Source: Thamnaconus septentrionalis (Eukaryota; Chordata; Actinopteri; Tetraodontiformes; Monacanthidae). From it: a stretch of DNA of 64,000 bases. The position numbers and the translations under genes were made by a program. Below, piece after piece: positions 1-11,759 of the stretch. The notes under the pieces were generated by a model. The model did not search any database, was not told the DNA's origin, and worked only from the letters and a program-made list of their open reading frames with translations. Every line of letters starts with the position of its first letter. Positions within the stretch are counted from its first letter, which is position 1. The stretch covers positions 11,245,501 to 11,309,500 of the forward strand of contig CM020513.1 in assembly GCA_009823395.1 (NCBI GenBank), read 5' to 3'.

Positions 1-3000
1 GAACTGACTCTGCGCATGGCTGAGCGCTGCTGCCTCGGGTGCCGGTTGGCAGCGTCATGGCAACGACGACGGCAACACGGCGGGATTGCGGAGTTCCCTG
101 TTTCACCGCCAGGTGCAATTAAAGAAACCTTTACTGAACCTCCAACCTTGAACAACAAGGCGCGGGTTGACTCGGTGCAGCAGGGGGGTGAGATTACTCA
201 AAAGTTGATTTCCAGGAGGCCGTGATGGGTGTAGAAGGAGGGGAAGAAGGCAGGTCCGACTCCCAGCCCTCCTTCACCCCGAGGCGGCTGCGACTGGCTC
301 CAGCAGCCTTGTAAGTCTCAGCGCTGGAGAAGCGGTGATAGAACAAGAACAGGATTTATGGACGGACCTTTGGGCGCCTGTTGCCAGGCGGAATATATCA
401 GGGCCATGTGTTCTGGTAGCCCGAGTCACTTGTGTCCTGACTACCTCTTCCCCCACCTCCTTGTTCTCCTTCGCCCTCTTGGATCGTTGCCTTCACCTGC
501 ATCCAAATGAGTCAAGCCCTTCAGATAAAAACGAAGACGTCTACTAGAACGTCTCCTCCAATCGATTCAGGTGTGAAAGCACCTTGAGCTGACCGCTGCT
601 AGGTCGGGAGCGGCTATGCTAATAGGATGACGTTCGCCTGGTCAGTGCTCGGCAGATTAACAGACGGGATCGAGTATTGGTCAAATCCTTGAAAGGATAC
701 GTTGTGTTTTTCCCGATCCTGCGGCCAGCGTGCCCCAATGCCTCCCCCCCTTTTCCGAACTCCCCGACCCCCAGGCAAAACTGTGAGCCCTGAAGGCATC
801 GCCAGCGGTGTTACTTCTCTCTTAATGAGGAGGTGGTGCAAATGAGTGGACGGGACAGTATCCCGAGAGTCACCCCGTGTCATGCCGCATCTGCATTCTG
901 TCTGCTATCTGCATTCCTAGTGTTGGCGGGATTGACGCCAGCGGGTCTGCAAATGAGATTTTTTTTACATTCTGCATTTTTGTTTTGGCTGATTGATTAT
1001 GCACCTTTGGTTCACTCGACTCTCTCCAAGCAAGGCGGGCATTCGCTTAAAATGCATTGGCTAAATCTGTCTTTCGAGCTTGATCAAACCATGCCTGCAG
1101 TGTAATATGAGTTGAAAAGCAAGGAGGGTAAACTGGCTTTTCACACCTCTGGTGCAGCCACCTCCTGAAAGGCTTTTTACTCCGTCGCACCCTATGGGCA
1201 CACATTTGATCTGTTCATGTCTCTTCATTACACATGAGATTTTCTTCTACTTTTTAACACCTATTTGAATTCAGGCAGAACCACATCTGAAAGGCCTCCG
1301 ATGAACAGCCTGATGTGGTACCTGCACAACACTATTAAAGGCAAAAAAAAAAAACAACCCACAAAGCGTGCACACTGCAAACAAGCCCGTGCTGACTAAG
1401 AGGCCTGGTCGCAAATTCAGCAGCTTCAAAGCTAACAAAAAGGGGGAACGAGTCCATTTTGCAGCGGGAGTCAGCGGGCGAGCAAATATTAGTCTTTGAG
1501 CAGCATCCCACCAAGGACAGAAAGTGTTGGGAACGTCTGAGATCAAAGCAGACGTTGGCCGATAATGAAGAACACTCTGCTTCGATAATCAGACGAGGGA
1601 AACAGAAAGATTCCATCTTCAGCCGGGGGTCCCGGTTAATTGAGGAAGCTAATCTCCCAGTAAACCAGCCGATTGGCCGACCACATAATGAAATCCTCAG
1701 CCCAAAATTGTTTCCTTGCCGGCCGCGGCTCTTCGCTTTGGGCGGCGTGGAAAGGTTGGCGGTCGGCGATGTGTATCCAAGTGAACTGAGGCAGCGTAGC
1801 TGAATTCCCTGATCCTGTCGCCCAAGTGTGGTCAGAGGTGCTGTTACCCTCTGCTGCTGCCCTTTATGATTGCGATATTTAACCACCTGTGTGAGTGTTT
1901 GAAGAATCCGTAGGGTAAGAAGAAAGCCACTGCCCTGAGCCCGGGGCACAGTGGCTCTCTGATCCAAAGTAAAAAAGATGTTATTGGCCCATGCGGATCT
2001 CCTTCGAAAGACAAGTGTTGATAAAAAACAGACCATAAACATTGTGAAAAATGGTGTAATCGATGCAGCAGCAGTGGAGGTGCAGAGGTTGTCCGAACGG
2101 TCGCCGTGAGTTATCCGTTGCCTGCTGAAGTTAAACACTAAAGCAGGAAGCTCTTTGAAAGCCAATTCTAAAGAAAACGATTGTTCTGAGCAATTCGGCG
2201 AGAGACTGAAAATGACAGCTTTCCATCCCAAATCGCAATGCATCAGCAACATGCAGCCAGATCCCGTAAATAGGTCTTTCCTCCTTGACTCCTGAATGAA
2301 TGTAAAATTAGAGCTCCAGAGTGCAAAATTTGTAATTGTGTGTGATTTTTATATTGGTTAAGGCTTAACATACTGGCCAAAATACATTAATAAAAGTCTA
2401 CACATGCAGTACAATAAAAGTAATTTGGTTTTGTTACCTTTAGAAAGGTATACGGATATACATAGAGCTCTGTAGCTCCTAATTAGCTACCATCTTGTGT
2501 TGCCATTTTTGAAGGAAGTAAAGTATTTAAGCCCGACAGTGCCCTCAATTCGAAACGCGCTGCGAGACAGTCTTCCTTAAAAATTTTACACACTCAACGT
2601 TTGGATAATTACTCACTGGAGCTCGATGGCTGCGAAATGTCTCCAGATGACGCGCGCATTCAAACAAACACCGTTTGAATCTTCAGCTGGATTTGGAAAA
2701 CCAAGAAAAATCCCGAGACAAACAGAACAAGCATTTAGTTTCCACAGGAAAGCAGCAGCCGCTAGCAGAATAACTGCTGTCCACCACGCACTCCACCTGC
2801 CCAGCGGGAGCAAAAATCAGAGGTGTCGGCTCGTTTCACTCGCTCCCCCGCCGGCTGGACATGCTTCCGCCGTGCGGCGTCTGCCGTCCGCCTCGTCCCC
2901 TAATTGTCCTCGAGCGCCGGAGATGCTGCCGGATAATGGTGGAGCTGGAGAAGGCTGCTGTAATCCTGCGCGCTGCACAGGTGACGCACCGGAGGAGCCA

Positions 3001-3383
3001 TCCCAACCCCCCGTCGTTTTTTTTTTTTTTCCTGTGGCCGCGGCCACTGCGGGATGGCTGCCAGCTGATAGCCGAGCCCTATCTCGTTTGGACAGGGACA
3101 AATGAGGCAGAAGACGGCACGGAAGCTCATCCGAGCCATCAGGACTTATCGCCGCGTCCGGCAGCCATTCCGAACAGCGAACCTGCTGATTGAGCCAGCA
3201 GGTTTCGGTGGCAGTGTACATCCTTCAGTAATCTGGACACCACTTCTTTTGTTCTGTTTTGTTGCAGCCTTTCCATGCACATTGATGCACGTACACACAC
3301 AACTATATCGAGGGTTTTGCGGAGGTTGGTCCCGAGAGAGAAAATATCCAGCGAGCAGCAATTGTCTATAGGGGGAAAAACTG

Positions 3384-3396
3384 GGGTCAGAGGTCA
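3384..3396 (+). promoter_or_regulatory. DR1-type nuclear-receptor motif in tspan9 intron
   Basis: GGGTCAGAGGTCA, two consensus half-sites one base apart, with a further partial GTCAGAGGT 8 bp on. Single motif; function not shown. Confidence 0.35.
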
Positions 3397-4294
3397 GAAC
3401 AGTCAGAGGTGAGGAAAGACAACTGCAGAACAAATAACCGGAGTTTACCGCTGTTTGTTTGTCTAGTTTGAATTGACTGAAGCAGGCGTCGAGCAGCAGT
3501 GGACGACAGGAGTCGAGCCATTAAAAGGGAGGGAAAAAAAACAAAAACACAAGAAATAAATTTCCAACAAATGAAACATGAAATGGCAATAGAAAGCAAA
3601 CTCGACTGGACGATGCACATCGTTAAAAGGATAACGACGTCGTGCTCTTCTTGTAAAACCAAACGGCAGCCGCGCCGGCAGGAGGGTGTGGATCAGGGGT
3701 TACAACAACACAACACCGTATTTTACACGGCTAATTACAGCAGCATCACCTGAACGCCCCCCCCCCCCCACCTTTTTTTTTTTTTTTTCTTTACAACGCT
3801 CATTACTCAGTTTACAATTTTGTTCTTTAATCACCGGACAAATTACGAAACCACTTCCCCCCCTCCGCGTCCTGGAGGAACAGGTGCAACCAGGTTTGGA
3901 TGGGAGCAGAGAAGAGGAAAGTATCCCATGGAGGGAAGTTGGGTATGTTGGGTTTCTTTTACAATCAAATGTTGGAAATGCCATAAATCCCATGGATATT
4001 TCAGGACATGATGGGATTTTACAGCCGTTGACTGGAAATTCGGTGAACGTTTATCATAGCCAAACATAAATTCCACCAACCAAAACAAATAAATAATAAA
4101 TATGAACCCTGAAGCGAAGCAGAAGGCCGTAGAAACCTTTCAGATTACCCACGCCTGCCAGCTAATGTACAACAAATAACACCTTCCGCTGCAGCAAATG
4201 AGATCTGCCAGTGACTGACAGAGGAGGAGGCAAGGCCAATAACCATGAGTCTCTTTTAATAAGGCCGCATATACAACGGCAAATGGATAATCTC

Positions 4295-4295
<1 letters not shown>

Positions 4296-4324
<29 letters not shown>
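4296..4324. repeat. (CA)n array in tspan9 intron
   Basis: About 14 uninterrupted CA units; reads (TG)n on the gene strand. Confidence 0.97.
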
Positions 4325-4326
<2 letters not shown>

Positions 4327-6947
4327 GGCGCACCCCACAGGCAACCATATACATTTCCTGACCTTCACTCCTCTATTAGCGTGCGGGAAGTCAAACGGAT
4401 GTATTATGCAGCCGCACAAATACAAACCGCGGGGCTCTACTTTCCGGCGAAGCCGTGACGCAAAGGCTATCTCCGCCGATAATCTCCACGGGCCTCTGGC
4501 CTGCGTCTCAGATGGACTCCGATATAGCGAAGACCCCTGCAGCTGCACTCTCCTTGCCCGAGTATCAGGCTCCACAGCCCAGAGAGAGCGAGAGAGATAG
4601 AGAGGGACAGAAACTCTTTGAAATACTCACGCTGTTGTGTTTTGTCACTCCTAGCACAGCGCATCCTCCGCAAATAGACGGGAGTTATTATTGTCTTGGC
4701 AACCAAAATGGAAACTGCTGACCGGCGAAGGAGGTAAAGCCGACCGCCCACTGCGGTCGACTGTTAGAAACAGACTCGACTCGTCGGGCCCCGGCGTCCC
4801 TCTCCAGACGACGGCGGATCGCCGGATGATAAACGCGCTACGAGGAGCGGCGGTGTGAAATGCGATCCAGGACGACGTCGGCGCGTCAACGCAGTCGCCC
4901 CCGCCGTCCGTCATTCCTTTAGAATTAAACGAGTCCCGGTGTAAATGCGAAGGACTTAAAAACATCGGGCTTTGCATGTTTGCGCTTAATCTTCTAACTA
5001 TTTAGTTTGGGTGCTTTTGTCCTTTGCAAGTGGGATCCATCAAAGAGTCTCACAGGCCCTGGCAGCCAATTTTTTTTTTTCAAATTTAAGGGAAGAAAAA
5101 AAATGAAGGAGAAACCTCATCATTGTCACTTGGACGGAATCAAAGAAAAGTCGGAGCTGCCGGAGGCGACGTGCCTTTTGCAAAGCGAGCACTTCAGCGG
5201 GGGAAAGAGCCGCGGTGGGGAGTTTTGAAGCTGCTCGGACGGCTCCTTCACAAAAAACAAAGACGTGCTCCGGTTTGCCAACCGAGGCGCGGCCCGACCG
5301 CTGCCCGTGTTCCGCCTTGACGTGCGATCCAAGTCGAGTTGAGGTCTCCCGCTCTGGTTGTCTTGCGAGGGAAGGGAAGCAGGTGTCACGCCGGTGCATC
5401 CCTTTAATAATTGACCATCCTCTGGTTGACACGTTCACAAGTGAAAATATTTACGGGCCCAGCTCCGTCTCACGGGTGCATAATTCATGCGCGTACATAT
5501 GTACACAGGCGCACTACTGACGCCTGATTAATAAATAAATGAAGGGGGCTGCATTAATTGCTTCTATACCGCACACAGCCCTTAAACGCTGCACCAGGCA
5601 GAAAACAAACTTCGGCTGAGCCACGGGGTTCTTTTTTTTTTTTTATCTGGAGCTAAGTAATCAGGCAAGGGAGCTTTTAGCTGTCGAAAAAGCAAAAAAA
5701 AGCAAAAAAAAAAAAAAAAAAAAGGGAAAAAAAGCTTACAGCTCACTCACTGAGACAGTTTAATTCGACTGTCTGCCTGTGTTCCACTGGTGTCTTTTCA
5801 TCACTTTCATCAAATGGCTATTTGTCTCTTCTCGTAAAAAAAACAAAAAAAAAAACACGTACGGATGATTCATTTGTCATCCGCGGCGGTAGAGAGTGGC
5901 CCATGGGTACTTCACATTGTTTCGATGGCATTAGAAGTGATGTAAATGCGGAAGAGAGTGGAGGTTAAGAGCACCACAGGGAAGCCAAAAAAAGAGAGAA
6001 AAAAAAGCACACGCTGCACGAGTGGAGCCAGACGAGTGGCGGCCGGGAGTCACTGTTTTTAACGCCTTCACTGCTTGAGTTGGATTATGTTCAAAAGACC
6101 CGATATTGGTCAGACAGACACTCCAAGCTGGGTGCACAGCAGGACAACAAAAAAGAGAGAAAAAAACAACAAAGAACCAAAACAGAGCATCGGAAATCCC
6201 CCAGCGGATCACAAAATAATTGCTGGACGGCGAACAATTCCACGGCCGCAAACTGGATTAGAGGCGTTTTTAATATCACTCAGACTCAGACTTTGGCCCG
6301 CGCCGCCCACCCAACCTGAGCCTTGAAAGGGTCGGGGTTCAGGTTTTACGGCCCGCCAAGCCCGCGTGGCTTCTCCGGTATCAAGGACGACGTGTGACCG
6401 GCGGACGCACCCGCACGGCCCGCGTGCTACCGCGAAAAATTCATCTGGCGCCGACGGCAAGGGACGGGGGGGTCAAGATGGCGCGCGGCCGTAAATCCGG
6501 CGGCGGGCGCTTTTTAGAGAGTCCGTCCTCGACATCAGACACAAGATGCCAGACGGGAGGGGCGGAGGGAGGGTGGGGACGGCGGAAAAGCGACAGTGAT
6601 TCACCTCGCTGGGAGCTGTCATCAAGCATCAGCACGAGGAAGACTGGCGACCCCCGACCCCCCCCCCCTCCCCCCACTTCCTGCTTTCACGCTTCACTTC
6701 CTCTCACACAGAAAGAGGGAGCGAGTGAGAGAGAGAGGGAAAAAAGACTGGGTTTTTTTGGGTCTGCCAGTCTGTCCTCTCAACAGGGGCGACTGGGGTA
6801 GAAAATCTGGCCGCTTCCATCTGTCAAATCTTACGAGTGACTGGGCGCTCAAAGAAAAAGGGGCCGCCTGCTCGCACGGTGTTTGCAAACTCAGACATGA
6901 GGATAAAAAAATAAAAAAACAGGGAACCCTGTTTCGGCATGAAATAT

Positions 6948-7145
6948 TAAAGTTCCCATATTATGCAAAATTCTGTTTTCTGCTGTGTCTGGCCTTCCAA
7001 TGAACCCCCCAGGAAGGGGGAAAGGTTCATCCTTAGAGTCCTTTTGCCTGCCTGCTAGAAATCATCCCTTTGTGATGTCACAAACAGTGCAGATATCGCA
7101 AAAAGCTCTTTGATGCACAATGGGAAGAAACGCAGGTTGCACGTT
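6948..7145 (+). mobile_element. dispersed repeat fragment, TTAAAG..CCCATATTATGC family
   Basis: The fragment begins TTAAAGTTCCCATATTATGC and later has the CCCTTTGTGATGTCACAAA segment. Together these resemble, from memory, a fish non-autonomous DNA element bounded by TTAA (piggyBac-like). The opposite terminus is not evident. A short related string (TTAAACGGGCTCATATTACG, from 7726) may be a second broken piece. The CTTTGTGA-CATCACAAAC segment recurs at 32740-32830. Confidence 0.5.
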
Positions 7146-9513
7146 TGATGGAAAGATGTTTTCCTTGTGATTGTGATGTGATTTTAGTCTTTTTTGCCTG
7201 AGAGCTCGTGTACAAAAGGTTCTAATGGAACGGTTCAGTTTACCTGAAACTGCGCTGCCTGCGTCTTCCCAGATGCTTTTTGTTGCCGTTAGCACAAGTG
7301 CCTGGGATGGACGAGCTAACCCTAACCCTCAATCTCTTTCACCAGTAAAACAAACATCGACAGAATTTCCTGAAATCCTCTCTCAGTTTTGTCCCGCCGG
7401 TTCCGTTCACCTCTGCTGCGACCCGGCCGCCTCCTCAGTATTCCGCTGCAATCCCAGGTCGCCCATTACAGGAGCCCGTGTGGACCCGATAGGAAAGAAT
7501 GGAGACGTGTGTGCAGGGGAGGTAGGCGGGAAGTGGAACTACCTGTGAGCCAATGTCCTCAATTATAAACCGGTGGGGTGGGGGTGGGGAGGACGCACGC
7601 ACCACGTGCACAGGTGATATTAAGCGTTCTGAGGCGTCACTCCGCCAACTAAATTGAACCGTGTTAGAGGTTAATGGATTTAGACCTCGAGGCAAACAGT
7701 TGCTCTTTTATTACATGTATTATTAAACGGGCTCATATTACGAAGGGCTGAAATTTCCGACCCGCAGTGAAAGGACCTTTTAACCTGATCATTCATCATT
7801 TACAGCTCATATCTGCAATTACTGACAACTTGGGCGGCTGGCATGACTTGAATTTTCTTCGCGCAAACCCGACTGTCAAAAAACGGCTTCCGCGTCGTGG
7901 ACTGAATGCTAAAGGGGCGGAATGGGAAAGTGGTGGCGTTTCCACATTTTTCATGATTATTCTTTGGGGTTTCTAAGACATTTTGGAGCTGCAGGCGAAC
8001 GAGCAGCTTCAGATTTGTGTTTTGCAGGACAAAAAAAAAAAAAAAAGAACAGGCCTCTGATATCATGAAACAGAGGGAGTGGGAGAAAAAAAGAGGACCA
8101 ACGCAAAACGAACGCTCTTTCATATCTGGCGAAGGAGGCTGCCGTCGCGGAGCGGTGTGAAACAAACAAGGCTGAGCATTTGCTTTCCGCGGCGAGAGAT
8201 AAGAGCCAGGGGAAGGAAAAAACTCTGCGGAGGAGACCGTTTCAGAAACGGCAGGCGATAAGACGGCGGACGAACGACGATCCCTCTTAAATTTCCGCAG
8301 TCTGTCCGCCTGCCACTCAGCCGTCCCGCTAAATGTGGCCGCCGGAGGATCTGGGACTGGTTGCTGCATCCGCCTCCTTCCCGAGGAGGAGCGTGCACCT
8401 AGTGCACGTCAAAACGAGAGGCGAGCCCCAAATTGGATGAGACGTAACGAGAGCACGGCGAGCAAAAACCACCACCTCTGACGAAGATCTGGGTCTCGCT
8501 CTGGAGGCAGCGAGGTTAGACATCCGCATCCAATCGCAGCAAACAGCTTTTATTTGTCGGAGCCCGCTGTGCTTTCCTTCTTTCTTCCTTTCTAATCTCC
8601 GCTATCGGACGAGACGGAAGAGCGGGCGATCATCAGCGTACGCAGTGAGGAGTCCTCCTCCTTGGAGCTACTGTATGAGCCATTTTTATTTTTTTCCCGC
8701 CCCCTGACTGAGTTGAAGTGCAGCAGTGATCGGCGCGGGCCGAGCTAAATAAATCAATATATGCTCTGCACTTTAAGGCTCGTTTGTCACGGCTAACACC
8801 GCGGACGTGCCCGCGCCTCGCTCCGAGGATCCAGAGCCCTGCCGGGAGGCGTGTCCTGAGCTTGTTACCATGCAGCCGGCGGATGCAGCTCGAGTCCCTG
8901 ACCCAAATTCTGCACGGCAGATGAAAAATAGAGAGAATCACAGTCAATAAGTTGCTCACATTGAAAAGTGGGTGGAGCGCGGTACAGCCTGTACCTCGGC
9001 CTCCAAACGTTATTTAAAGAAGCTGTTAAAACAGGTTTGTTTTTTTTTTTGGTGAGGGACCCTGTGTTGGTTGGTCTATGGTGGGAAAAGGATTCAGGCC
9101 CCATTTGAATCAATTTAGGCGAAGCCCCCGGGGTAATAGAGTCAGTCAATGATGCATCTGCAGCTCGCAGCAGATAACCTCCGGAGGACCGAGGGAGCCG
9201 GATGCAGGAGGCAGCTCGTCTTCTTACGCATCTCGCCCGGATTTTCTTCCTTCTTCCTTTATTTATTTATCTATTTTCTCACGCGGCGCAGGAAAAACAG
9301 CTTCTCCACGTTGGGTGATAAAAACACGAAGTGACACGCAAAAACAAGCACCGCTAAATCTATTTAGGGGATATTGTGAGCATCGGGAGCTGGCGTAGGT
9401 TAACGCTAATTAAAAATGAGCGGGGTAAACTGAGAAGATTTGCTCCCGTTCCATGAATTTTTATGCCTTCACAGCCTCCTCGGCGGAGCCGGAGGTGGAT
9501 GCAGGCTGAAAAA

Positions 9514-9652
9514 GGAAGAGGAAGACGAAGAAGAAGGAGGAGAAGAAGAAGAAAAGAAGAAGAAGAAGAAGAAGAAGAAGAAGAAGAAGAAGAAGAAGAA
9601 GAAGAAGAAGAAGAAGAAGAAGAAGAAGAAGAAGAAGAAGAAGAAGAAGAAA
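9514..9652. repeat. (GAA)n trinucleotide array
   Basis: Nearly pure GAA from about 9555 to 9651 (over 30 units), with an impure GAA/GAG lead-in from 9514. It is a long homopurine tract of the plus strand; open frames coding poly-Glu, poly-Lys and poly-Ser across it are artefacts. Confidence 0.97.
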
Positions 9653-9812
9653 TAAAAAACATTGATCTGCCTTCTGGAGAAATATACCGAGGTGGAAAAC
9701 TAGCGGGCCAGCATTTTACATGCATTCGCTGCCTCGTTGCAGATTAGCATTGATTGGTTTCTGTGAGGTGAGAGGAGAGCGCTAGGATAAATACAACACT
9801 GTAATCAACACC

Positions 9813-9836
9813 GCAGCAGCAGCAGCAGCAGCAGCC
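9813..9836. repeat. (CAG)n array in tspan9 intron
   Basis: Eight CAG units. Confidence 0.93.
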
Positions 9837-11244
9837 GCGGCACATTTCTCATTGTAACCTTGATGAAAAAATAAAGAAGAATCATCTGGAAATGGCTCGC
9901 GTCTGAAATAAAACGCCACGCGCCATAAAGTCACAGATAAACCGAGGCAGTATAAAGATGCCGGAGCAGCTTTTGAGTGGCGTTCACTTAGAAACGGTGA
10001 GTCGATCAAACAAGCGGGGCTCAATTTTTGTTTGTTTTATTGACTCGCGGCTACCCTGCAAAGTGTCACTACAGCAGACGACGCGAGACGACGCGAGGAG
10101 CCGCCAGGCTGAGGAGCAGCGAGAGCGGCGGCCGCTTTCATTTTCTTAGGAGGATTAAAGCAGGCGGCTGTATCCTCGCCTGATAATACCAATCAATTTT
10201 CAAAGAGATGAATTCTATTACGGGATGTGGAATCACTCTCAGCTGCGAGGGAGGTTGTTTTTTTTTTTATTTCCTTTTTCTTTCTTCGTGTTCTGCAGAC
10301 AGGATTCGCCGGCCAGCGATAAAACACACAAACACTTTGCCACGTTTGCCTTCTTGATTGGGTTTGAATCTACAACGCAAAGACATCCCGGAGCTCTGGC
10401 GCCGCTCTCCTCCTCCGCAGGAGGCGCAGGATGTGTAACACAGTCATTACAAAAGATCCTGCTTATGTATGCAGAACTAATGACGCTCATTTTTTTTCAC
10501 CCCCCTTTACTGTAGTTTTCTCTCTGCTCCGAACTCCTCTGGCCTATATTTGGGGAGGAAGAAGAAGAGATCTCTGCGTCTCGCAGGGGCTTACAGCGGA
10601 GCCTCTTGGTGCGACGCTAACGCTCCCTTCTGGCCATCACCGACAAATGAGGATCTTGTTGTACCTGGGCAATAAGCCTCCAAATCTGCAATGTGAAGGA
10701 GGCAGCGAACACATGTGGGAATGAACGGAATGTCGGGGGGGAAAAACAGGTTTTCGCGTGGAATTCCTGCGGCCGGGTGGCTGCCGCGTTCCCACCTGTT
10801 CTCCCGGCTCGACACCTGTCGCTCGGTGACGGCGGCGCACAGCTGAAACAGTAGCTGCAGCCGCGTGGCTAATGTCTTGGAAAGTGTTGAAACTCAATCC
10901 AGATGTTCTCGTGAGATTTAGATTGACTTGGGAGTGGGGTAATGGGTAAATAAGGAGATGTCACAGCACCAAGATTGAATTTACCCACTTAGCCAATTTG
11001 TCTTCGCATTTCACGGATGGAAAGAATTTCGCACAAGGGCCGCAAAGTTGAGCGTATGGGAAAAAAATTAAATAACTGAAAAGGAGAAATGTTTGTGCTG
11101 TGACTCATACTGCTGCTGTGGCGCCTTCCTGGTGGATGCAAGATTGTAAGACACTTTGAAGTTAGCCTGCAAATTTTCTCACGGCAGCCTTGATCAGTGC
11201 CTTCGTTATCACGGACGGAACCACTCATAGGCCACATCGGCCAC

Positions 11245-11759
11245 AGCTGCGTTTCCATTACCACGAGAATTGTGCCAAACCTAAATATCACAATAAAAAA
11301 CTGGTAATGGGAACACCAAAAACTTTGATCACGCTAAAACGTTTTTAGGCTCTCATGAGGAGGTTTTTCAGACGTATCGATATAGAGGTATGTCGCAAAA
11401 GTGTCACGAAATTTCGCATTTACACGTCACCGAACGTTAAGTACGGGGTCACGTGACCAGTTCACTTCAAAGGAAAATGGCGTATTGTGGTTGGACGGAG
11501 GAGGAAACTGATTATTTTCTGCAAGTAATCAAAGAGAAAAATATAACAACTACAACAGCCCACCAATATAACAACACAGCAAACAAACGTACACAAACAA
11601 ATGCAAACATAGTTCTCGTAAATCTCGCGGGACGAGATTTTACAGCTCATGCAGTTCGCACCATTTAATGCAAACGCCTGCAAATCGCAATTGCACTTTG
11701 TCGAAATTTTAGAAATATCGCAATTTTCTTTCGTAAAAAGCTGCAATGGAAACGCAGCT
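11245..11759. mobile_element. non-autonomous DNA transposon with perfect 15-bp terminal inverted repeats
   Basis: The left end AGCTGCGTTTCCATT (11245-11259) is the exact reverse complement of the right end (11745-11759). The interior has many short motifs around TCGCAA and AAATTTCG. It includes a plus-strand reading MAYCGWTEEETDYFLQVIKE (11468-11527) that resembles the start of a Myb/SANT-type domain as found in Harbinger-like accessory proteins; the frame then decays into AT-rich sequence. No clean target-site duplication is seen, so the superfamily is not settled. Confidence 0.7.

Noticed and set aside
4296..4324. Evenly spaced short repeats here and elsewhere considered as CRISPR arrays
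   Set aside because: They are simple CA/GT, GATA or similar microsatellites without unique spacers, in a vertebrate genome.
7310..7330. CTAACCCTAACCCT as an interstitial telomere
   Set aside because: Only two units; too short to separate from chance.
9360..9747. Frames giving poly-Glu, poly-Lys and poly-Ser
   Set aside because: All three are readings of the (GAA)n array.
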